DNA of 64,000 nt, from assembly GCF_051903075.1 (NCBI RefSeq), contig NZ_CP182422.1, forward strand, positions 248,001-312,000, read 5' to 3'. The stretch is from Embleya sp051903075 (GTDB lineage Bacteria > Actinomycetota > Actinomycetes > Streptomycetales > Streptomycetaceae). Below, piece by piece: positions 42,901 through 51,400 of this stretch; position 1 is the stretch's first letter, and every line of letters starts with the position of its first letter. Below the pieces are notes generated by a model. The model was not told the origin of the DNA and did not search any database. It worked only from the letters and a program-made list of their open reading frames with translations. A program made the translations under genes and the position numbers.

Positions 42901-45434
42901 GGGGACGTGGTGAGGCAGCCCTCGGCCATCGTGCTCACCGCGGCGTCCGGGCCGATGCCGACGAAACGGGTGACGCCGTCGTGCTGCAACCGGCGGATCG
43001 CTGCGGCGAATCGCACCGGCTCGCGGACCTGGCGCACCCAGTACTCGGGCGCGCAGACCGTCTCCGCCGTCAACGGGTCGCCGGTGACGGTCGACACGAT
43101 CGGCAACACGGGTTCGTGGTAGCCGACTTCGGTGAGAACCTTCCGGTAGGACGCCAACATCGGGTCCATCAGGGGCGAGTGGAAGGCGTGGCTGACCCGC
43201 AGGCGCCTGGTGCGGCGGCCCAGGGAGGCGAAGTGTTCGGCGAGGCGCAGTACGGCGTCCCACTCGCCGGAGACGACCACCGACTCGGGTCCGTTCACGG
43301 CGGCGATGCCGGCCGGGCCGTCCGCCGAGGCCGCCGCGACCTCGTCCTCTGTGGCCTGGATGGACACCATCGCGCCGCCCTCGGGCAGCCGTTCCATCAG
43401 CAGTCCGCGAGCCGCCACGACGCGGCAGGCGTCCTCCAGCGTCCACAGGCCCGCGACGAAGGCCGCGGACAGTTCGCCGATGGAGTGTCCGGCCAGGACC
43501 TCCGGACGCACGCCCCACGAGCCGAGCAGCCGGGTCAGCGCGACCTCGATCGCGAACAGCGCGGGTTGCGCCCAGCCGGTGCGGTCCAGCAACTCCGCCG
43601 CGTTCTGCGGTTGTTCGAGGAGGAGGTCGCGCAGCGGGCGGTCGAGCAGGCCGTCGAAGCCGGTACACACCTCGTCCAGGGCCGTCGCGAAGGCCGGGAA
43701 GGCGGCGTACAACTCGCGGCCCATGCCGAGGCGTTGGGTGCCCTGGCCGGCGAAGACGAACGCGGTGCGGCCGGGGTGGGCGACGCCGCGCAGGACGCCG
43801 GGACCGGATCCGCCGGCGGCGATCTCCCGCAGACCGGAGCGCATTTCGTCGCGATCCCCGGCCACGAACGCGGCCCGATACTCGAACGCCGTCCGGGTGG
43901 TGGCCAGCGAGAAACCGGCGTCGAGCGGGTCGATGTCGTCGGCCGTGGACAGCAGTCGCGCGGCCTGGCGGGCGGGCGCGTCGGGGGTGGGGCCGGAGAG
44001 GATCAGCGGGACGAGCGGCAACTCGGTGCGGGTCGGCGGCGCGGCCGGTTCGGGCTCCGGGGCCTGCTCCAGGATCAGGTGTGCGTTGGTGCCGCTGATC
44101 CCGAACGAGGACACCGCGGCCCGTCTCGGCGTGCCCGTCACCGGCCATTCCCGACGCTCCGTCAGCAGCCGTACCGTGCCCGTCGACCAGTCCACATGCG
44201 AGGACGGGGTGTCCACGTGCAGCGTCCTCGGGAGCACGCCGTGGCGCAGCGCGAGCACCATCTTGATCACGCCGCCGATCCCGGCGGCGGCCTGGGTGTG
44301 GCCGATGTTGGACTTCAACGAGCCCAGCCACAGCGGACGGTCGCGGTCGAGGCCGTAGGTGTCCAGGACGGCCTGGGCCTCGATCGGGTCGCCGAGGCCG
44401 GTACCGGTGCCGTGTGCCTCGACCGCGTCCACGTCGGACGGCGACAGGTCGGCGTCGTCGAGCGCCTGGCGGATCACCCGCTGCTGGGCCGGGCCGTTCG
44501 GGGCGGTCAGTCCGTTGGAGGCGCCGTCCTGGTTGACCGCGCTGCCGCGGAGCACGGCCAACACCGGGTGCCCGAGCCGCCGGGCGTCGGAGAGGCGTTC
44601 CACCAGGAGCATCCCGACGCCCTCGGCCCAGCCCGTGCCGTCGGCCGAGTCGGCGAAGGACTTGCAGCGCCCGTCGGCGGCCAGTCCGCGGTGTCGGCTG
44701 AACGCGACGAGCATGCCCGGCGTGGACATCACGGTGGCGCCGCCGGCCAGGGCCATGGTGCACTCGCCCCGGCGCAGGGAGCGCATCGCCAGGTGCAGGG
44801 CGACCAGTGACGACGAGCACGCGGTGTCGACGGTGACGGCGGGGCCCTCGAATCCGAGGGTGTAGGAGATCCGGCCGGACGCGGCGCTGTTGGCGGTGCC
44901 GGTGAGCAGGTGTGCCTCCGCGCCGCCGACCGCTTGGTGCAGCCGGGGGCCGTAGTCCGGGGCCATCGCCCCGGCGAACACCCCCACTCCGGCGCCGCGC
45001 AGTGAGGCGGGGCGGATCCCGGCGCGCTCCAGCGCCTCCCAGGAGGTTTCCAGGAGCAGGCGCTGCTGTGGGTCCATGGCCGTCGCCTCGCGGGGCGAGA
45101 TGCCGAAGAACTCGGGGTCGAACTCGGTGGCGCCGCGCAGGAATCCGCCGCGGCGCGTGTAGGTGCGGCCGGGGGTGTCGGGGTTCGGGTCGTAGAGCGT
45201 GTCGAGGTCCCAGCCCCGGTCGGCGGGAAATTCGCCGATCGCGTCGCCGCCGGCGTCGAGCAGTCGCCACAGGTCCTCGGGGGAGCCGATGTCGCCGGGG
45301 AATCGGCAGGCCATGCCGACCACGGCGATCGGTTCGCGGGTCGCCTGTTCGGCGTCGCGCAGCCGCTGTTTGGTCTGCTGCAACTCGGCCGTGACCCGCT
45401 TGAGGTATTCCACCAATTTCTCTTCGTTGCTCAC
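39990..45434 (-). CDS. Type I PKS module: KS-AT-DH-KR-ACP
   Basis: This 1,814-aa protein has an N-terminal docking coiled coil (S-N-E-E-K-L-V-E-Y-L-K). KS has its active Cys at residue 206 in D-T-A-C-S-S-S. AT has R-T-G-W-A-Q, G-H-S-I-G-E and H-A-F-H, predicted malonyl-CoA. DH has the full motif H-A-V-L-G-R-V-I-V-P near residue 962. KR has T-G-G-T-G-T-L-G near 1385, L-D-D (B-type) and N-Y-A-A-G-N. The ACP has G-V-D-S near 1695, and a C-terminal docking tail ends E-E-L-F-Q-F-L. It should add a malonyl unit and leave a trans double bond. The GTG at 45434 follows GGAGCG with suitable spacing and sits 29 bp after the preceding PKS gene on the same transcript. The docking ends on both sides place it in the interior of the assembly line. 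Confidence 0.94.
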   Translation of the reverse strand: MSNEEKLVEYLKRVTAELQQTKQRLRDAEQATREPIAVVGMACRFPGDIGSPEDLWRLLDAGGDAIGEFPADRGWDLDTLYDPNPDTPGRTYTRRGGFLRGATEFDPEFFGISPREATAMDPQQRLLLETSWEALERAGIRPASLRGAGVGVFAGAMAPDYGPRLHQAVGGAEAHLLTGTANSAASGRISYTLGFEGPAVTVDTACSSSLVALHLAMRSLRRGECTMALAGGATVMSTPGMLVAFSRHRGLAADGRCKSFADSADGTGWAEGVGMLLVERLSDARRLGHPVLAVLRGSAVNQDGASNGLTAPNGPAQQRVIRQALDDADLSPSDVDAVEAHGTGTGLGDPIEAQAVLDTYGLDRDRPLWLGSLKSNIGHTQAAAGIGGVIKMVLALRHGVLPRTLHVDTPSSHVDWSTGTVRLLTERREWPVTGTPRRAAVSSFGISGTNAHLILEQAPEPEPAAPPTRTELPLVPLILSGPTPDAPARQAARLLSTADDIDPLDAGFSLATTRTAFEYRAAFVAGDRDEMRSGLREIAAGGSGPGVLRGVAHPGRTAFVFAGQGTQRLGMGRELYAAFPAFATALDEVCTGFDGLLDRPLRDLLLEQPQNAAELLDRTGWAQPALFAIEVALTRLLGSWGVRPEVLAGHSIGELSAAFVAGLWTLEDACRVVAARGLLMERLPEGGAMVSIQATEDEVAAASADGPAGIAAVNGPESVVVSGEWDAVLRLAEHFASLGRRTRRLRVSHAFHSPLMDPMLASYRKVLTEVGYHEPVLPIVSTVTGDPLTAETVCAPEYWVRQVREPVRFAAAIRRLQHDGVTRFVGIGPDAAVSTMAEGCLTTSPERDAAAFAVPVLRADRPEPHTVLTALATAHVHGVEVDWHRVFAGTGATTVALPTYAFRHDRYWMDAPASPGDLRAVGLAAGEHPLLGAVLARPEAGGAVLTGWLSLATHPWLADHAVLGRVIVPGAAFVEMALRAAREVDCDLLDELTLHTPLVLGERGGARVQVVVEDADESGRRAVSVYARHEDDGEWVRHAAGSLVERAEPAVFEAAEWPPEGAEEVAIGDVYADLAARGYDYGPAFRGLAAVWRREDEVFAEIAPPPESMVDAERFGLHPALLDAALHAVWYGSFLAGMDGAVLPFAWSGVSLSAVGASALRLRMSPAGPDTVSIVLADPTGAPVASVEGLRFRRMPAGGRGTPAESMFRVDWSPTQPMPSTLPAARWTLVSALAEVPADPGVVFLRCPVGSDAREVTGAVLAVMQEWLADERYASGTLVPVTRAAVGTDAKDPVDGLAQAGVWGLVRSAQTENPGRFGLVDVDTDADTDTDSESPPWHTLAALIPQEPQLAVRSGRVLVPRLVRAEVGSGTAPATAFGSGTVLVTGGTGTLGVVVARHLVATHGVRRLVLVSRASADSPRGAELAAELTAAGAEVVLAACDTTDRAALSRVLADIPAEAPLTAVVHAAGVLDDGVLTELTPQRLDAALNPKIVAARNLHEATRDLDLSAFVLFSSMSGLIGPAGQANYAAGNTYLDALAHHRRARGLPAVSLAWGMWAERSTMTERLTDVDLARLARLGVTLSSSAEGVALLDAALGMDEPTLVPVALDLAQVRAQADVPPLLRRLAGREVAARTPRRAPAGSGPVPVSDRLAGLPEDGRYEVLLDLVCTRMAEVLQYPAGRVVDPDRAFSDLGVDSVSAVEFRNRLGAETGLRLAQTLVFDHPTAAAVARELVRTLAVRGQAPAGSVLVELDRVESALTMDSATGPDGDEIADRIEGLLLKLRTFRDSVDRPDAKLDVTAATDEELFQFLDGR

Positions 45435-45463
45435 AAGCGCTCCGTTCGGGGCGGGCCGAGTTC

Positions 45464-48400
45464 TCAGGACAGGCCGAGTTCGCCGTCGATGAGGTCGAAC
45501 AGTTCGTCGAGCTCCAACCCGCTCAACTCGGGCACGGGCAGGGTGGGTTGCTCGGGTTGCCCGGGTCGCCCGGGTCGCCCGGGTCGCGCGGCCGGCTTCG
45601 CCGGGGCGAGTGCCGTGCCGAGGTGGCCGGCGAGGGCCGACGGGGTCGGGTAGTCGAAGACCAGCGTGGCGCGCAGACGCAGTCCGGTGACCGCGCCGAG
45701 TCGGTTGCGCAGGTCCACCGCCGTCAGCGAGTCGAATCCGAGTTCCTTGAAGGTGCGACCGGGGGCGATCGTGCCCGGGGTGCCGTGGGCCAGCACGGTG
45801 GCGGTGTGTTCGCGGACCAGGTCGAGCAGCGCCTCGGCGCGGTCCGCGTCGGGCATTCCCGCCAGGCGGTCGGCCAGGGAGGCGACGTCGGCGGTCGTGC
45901 CGACGGCCGCCTCCGCGCGCCGGACCCGTTCGCGGATCACGCCGCGCAGCAGCGCCGGTACCGGGCCCTGTGCGTGGATCGCGGCCTGGTCGATCCGGGC
46001 CGGGACGAGCAGGGCGGCGCCGGAGGAGATCGCGGCGTCGAACAGGGCCAGGCCGTCGGCCGAGGTCAGCGGGGCCACGCCGGCGCGGCGCAGCCGGCTC
46101 AGGTCGGTGTCGGCGAGGCGGCCGGTCATCCCGCCGGGTTGCGCCCACAGTCCCCAGGCGAGCGAGAGGGCGGGCACGCCGTGGGCGGCGCGGTGTTGGG
46201 CGAGGGTGTCCAGGAAGGTGTTGGCGGCGGCGTAGTTGGCCTGTCCGGGCAGTCCGAGGGTGCCGGCGACCGAAGAGAACAGCACGAACATGGACAGGTC
46301 GAGTTCACGGGTCAGTTCGTGCAGGTTCAGCGCCGCATCGACCTTCGGTCGCAGTACGCGGGCCAGTTGCTCGGGGCGCATGGCCTCGATCACGCTGTCG
46401 TCGAGCAGGCCGGCGGCGTGCACGACGCCGGTCAGCGGGTGTTCGGCGGGGATCGACGCCAGCAGCGCGGCCAGCGCGTCCCGGTCGGCGACGTCGCAGC
46501 CGACCGCGGTCGCGGTGGCGCCCGACTCGGCCAGTTCGGCGACGAGTTCGGCGGTGCCGGGGGTGTTCGGCCCGCGTCGGCCCGCCAGCAGGAGGCGGGT
46601 CACGCCGTAGTGGGCGACCAGGTGGCGGGCGAACAGGGCGCCGAGCGTGCCGGTGCCGCCGGTGATCAGTACGGTGCCCGCCGCGAGGTCGGGGCGCGGC
46701 GCGGATGTCCCGGTGACCCGGGCCAGCCGGGGGATCAACGAACGCCCCTTGCGCAGGGCCAGTTGCGGCTCCGCGCCGGCCAGGGCCAGGGGCAGCGCGG
46801 TGGTCGAGGCTTCGTGGCCGTCCAGGTCGACGACGACGAAGCGGTCCGGGTGTTCGCGTTGGGCCGAGCGCACCAGGCCCCACACGCCGGCGCCCGCCAT
46901 CCCCGCTGCGGCCGCCTCGGCGGACTCCACGACCATCGCGTCGCGGGTGAGCAGGACCAGCCTCGACGCGGCACAACGTTCGTCGGCGAGCCAGTCCTGG
47001 ATCAGGCGCAGCGCGCGGCCGGCCACGGCATGCGCGCCGGCGGCGGTGGGCTCGCCGGTCAGCGGGGCGAGCACCAGGTCCGGGATGGGCCCGGCGGCGG
47101 CGAGCGTGTCGAGGTCGGGGTGGGTGGGCCCGCCGAGCCCGAGGTCGTCTGCGCCGATCAGCGCCCACGGGCCGCTCTCGGGGGCGGCCTCCGGCAGGCG
47201 GGCCTCGATCCAGTCCACGCGGAACAGCGCGTCGGCCGGCCCGGTGATCGGCGTGCCGGCCGGGATCGGCCGCAGGGCCAGCGATTCCACCGACGCCACC
47301 GGCGCTCCGGTGCCGTCGGCGAGCCGCAGTGTGACCGTGTCCTCGCCGTCGGGTGTGATCCACACCCGCAGGCCGGTCGCGCCGCCGGCCCGCAGCGACA
47401 AGCCCTGCCAGGAGAACGGCAGGCGGGTGTCGGGGGCGTCGCCGACCACGGCGTGCAGCGCGGCGTCCAGCAGGGCCGGGTGCAGCCCGAACCGGCCCGC
47501 GTCCGCCTCGATTCCCGGCGGCAGCGCGACCTCGGCGAAGATCTCCGTGCCGCGTCGCCACCAGGCGCGCAGGCCCTGAAACGCCGGGCCGTAGTGGTAG
47601 CCCAGCTCCGTCCAACGCGCGTAGTCGCCGTCCCAGTCGACCGCGACCGCGCCGGGCGGCGGCCAGGCGGTGAGGTCGAACTCCTCGGCCGGGCCGTGGT
47701 CGAGCAGCCCGCTCGCGTGCCGGGTCCAGTCGCCGGAACCGTCGCCCGGGCGCGCGTGGACGGCCAACGGTCGGCGTCCGGACCCGTCCGGCTCGGACAC
47801 CGTGACCCGGAGGTCCACCCCGCCGTGCGCCGGCAGCACCAGCGGGACCTCGCAGGTGAGTTCGGCCAAGCGGTCGCACCCGACCTCGTCGCCGGCGCGG
47901 ATCGCCAGTTCGACGAACGCGGTGCCGGGCAGCAGGGCCGTGTCGCCGAGACCGTGGTCGGCCAGCCAGGGGTGGGTCCGGCGGGAGAGCCGGCCCGTGA
48001 GCAGGACACCTCCGGAGTCCGGCAGTTCGATCACGGCGCCAAGGAACGGGTGCCCTGCGGAGACCAGTCCGGCCGCCGCGACGTCCGCCGCGCCGCCCTC
48101 GGGCGTCGGTTCGAGCCAGAAGCGGCGCCGGCGGAACACCGTGGTGGGCACGTCGATCCGCCGCGCGTCGGGGAAGACGGCCCGCCAGTCGGGGGCCGCT
48201 CCGCGTACGTACGCCTCGGCCAGCGAGGACAGGAAACGCGCGATGCCGCCCTCGTCGCGGCGCAACGAGCCTACGGCCACCGCGTGTTCCGCCACGTCCC
48301 CGATCGCCGACGTGAGTACCGGGTGCGGGCTGACCTCGACGAACAACGAGTGCCCGCGTTCGGCCAGCACGTCGACGGTCTCGGCGAAGCGGACCTGTTC

Positions 48401-51400
48401 GCGGAGGTTGCGGTACCAGTAGCCGGCGTCGAGGGCGGTGGTGTCCAGCGGGCCGGCGGTCACCGTCGAGTAGAAGGGGATCACGGACGGGTGCGGAGCG
48501 GTATCCGCCAGCACCTTGGCCAGTTCATCAGCTATTGCGGCTACTTGCGCCGAATGGGACGCGTAGTCCACCGGAAGTCGTTTGACCCGCACCTCGGCGG
48601 CCTCGCACTCGGCGATCAGCTGCTCCAGCACGTCCACGTCGCCGGAGACCACGACCGCCCCCGGGCCGTTGACCACCGCCGTCGAGAGCCGACCGGCGTG
48701 GCGGCGCAGACGTACGGCCACCTCGTCCTCGGACAGCGCGACCGAGACCATGCCGCCCGCGCCGGACAGCGCCAGGATGGCCCTGCTGCGCAGCGCGACG
48801 ACCCTGGCCGCGTCCGCCAAGTCCAGCGCACCGGCAACGCATGCGGCGGCGATCTCGCCCTGCGAATGGCCCACCACGGCGGCCGGTTCGATCCCGTAGG
48901 AACGCCAGAGCGCGGCCAGCGACACCATCACCGCGAACAAAACGGGCTGGACCACGTCCACCCGCTCCAGCGCGGCGGGGTCGCGCAACACGTCGAACAG
49001 GTTCCAGTCCACATGGGGCGCGAGCGCCTCCGAGCAGGCCCGCATCGAACGGGCGAACACGGGTGCGTCGTCGTGAAGTTCGGTGGCCATGCCGACCCAT
49101 TGGGAGCCTTGGCCGGGGAAGACGAAGACCACGCCGCCCGACGCCCGCGCGCTGCCGCGCACGAGGGTTGGGGTGTCCGCGCCGGTGGCGAGTGCGCTCA
49201 GGCCCAGACGGCGCGCGGCCGGGTCGGCTGTGATCACGGCGGCGCGGTGCGGCAGGCCGGAGCGGGCGGTGGCCAGGGAGAAGCCGGCATCCGCCGGGTC
49301 CGCGTCGGGATCGGCGTCCAGGAAGGACAGCAGCGCGTCGGCCTGCGCCGCCAGCGCGTCCTCGCTGCTCGCGGAGAGCACCCACGGGAGCACGCGCGCA
49401 CGGGAGCCCCCCGGCGCAGCGCACACGGAGTCCGTCACATCGCACACAGGTTCCGCCGCATCGCACCCGGGCTCCGGTGCCCGCCCGCTCCTCGCGGCCT
49501 GCGCACCCTCCGATGCGCGTGCCGACTCGCCCACCGGCCCCGAGCCCGCCTGCGGCTCGCCCTGTTCGAGGATCACGTGGGCATTGGTCCCGCTGATCCC
49601 GAACGACGACACCGCGGCTCGGCGCGGCCGTTCGGTCGACGGCCACTCGCGCGTCTCGGTCGCCAACTCCAGTCCCCCGCCGGCCCAGTCCACATGCGAA
49701 CTCGGCTCGTCGGCGTGCAGCGTCCTCGGCACCACGCCGTGCCGCAGCGCCTGCACCGTCTTGATCACGCCCGCCACCCCGGCGGCGGCCTGGGCGTGGC
49801 CGATGTTGGACTTCAGCGAGCCCAGGAGCAGCGGGCGGTCCGCGGCCCGGCCGCGCCCGTATGTGGCCGCCAGGGCCTCGGCCTCGATCGGGTCGCCGAG
49901 GGTCGTCCCGGTCCCGTGTGCCTCGACCACGTCGACGTCCGTCGCGGCCATCCCGGCACCGGCCAGCGCCCGGCGGATCACCCGCTCCTGGGCGCGCCCG
50001 TTCGGCGCGGTCAGCCCATTCGACGCACCGTCCTGATTGATCGCGCTGCCCCGGACCACGGCCAACACCCGGTGCCCGTCGCGCCGCGCGTCCGACAATC
50101 GTTGCAGCACCACGATCCCGGCACCCTCGGCCCATCCGGTACCGTCCGCGCCCGCCGAGAACGCCTTGCATCGGCCGTCCTCGGCCAACCCGCGCTGCCG
50201 GCTGAACTCCACGAACATGCCGGGACCGGACATCACCGCGACCCCGCCGGCCAGCGCCAACGAGCACTCCCCCGCCCGCAACGCCTGCGCCGCCAGGTGC
50301 AGCGCCACCAACGACGAGGAGCACGCGGTGTCCACGGTGACCGCGGGCCCCTGGAGGCCCAGCGTGTAGGCGATCCGACCGGACGCGACGCTGATCGTGC
50401 TGCCGGTGAGCCGATACCCGTCCGACTCGGCGTGCGCGGCGTGCAGCGGCGGGCCGTAGTGCTGCGCCATCGCCCCGACGAAGACCCCCACGGATGTGCC
50501 GCGCCGGCCGACGGGATCGATGCCGGCCCGCTCCAGCGCCTCCCAGGACGTCTCCAGGAGCAGACGCTGCTGCGGATCCATCGCCAGCGCCTCCCTCGGC
50601 GAGATGCCGAAGAACTCCGGGTCGAACAGGTCCGCGTCGTGCAGGAATCCGCCGTGCCGGGTGTAGGACGTGCCCGCCCGGTCCGGGTCGGTGGCGTGGA
50701 GCCGGTCGAGGTCCCAGCCCCGGTTGTCGGGGAACTCCGTGACGGCGTCGGTCCCTTCCGTCACGAGCCGCCACAGGTCCTCCGGCGACGCGACTCCGCC
50801 GGGCAGCCGGCACGCCATCCCGACGATGGCGATCGGCTCGTCGCCGTCGGACACGGTTTCACCGGCATCGCTCGACCGCTCGTCGCCGGAGACCAACGCC
50901 CGCAGGTGCGCAGCGAGTTCCGACACCGTCGGATACCCGAACAACAACCCCGCCGGCAGCACGAGCCCCGTCGCCGCGCCCAACCGGTCCCGCAGTTCCA
51001 CGGACGACAACGAGTCGACCCCGAGGTCCTTGAACGTACTGTCCGGATCCACCGCGTCGCCGCCCGAGTAGCCGAGCACGACCGCGACGATCGACCGCAC
51101 CAGGCCGAGCATTTCCGGTCCGGCCGGGATCACGGCCGTGACCCCGGCCGGACCGGTCACCGCAGGCTCCGCGTCGGGTGCGACGGCCCGAACCGCGGAC
51201 TCGGTGAGCCAGTGGCGCTCGCGCTGGAAGGCATAGGTGGGCAGGGCCACCGTACGCGCCTCGCGCAGCGCGAACACGCGGGGCCAGTCCACCTCGACCC
51301 CGCGCACGTGCACCTCGGCGAGCGAGGTGAGGAATCGCGCCGGCCCGCCCTCGCCCCGGCGCAGCGAGCCGGCGACCGCCCCGGAGCCGGTCCCGCCCTG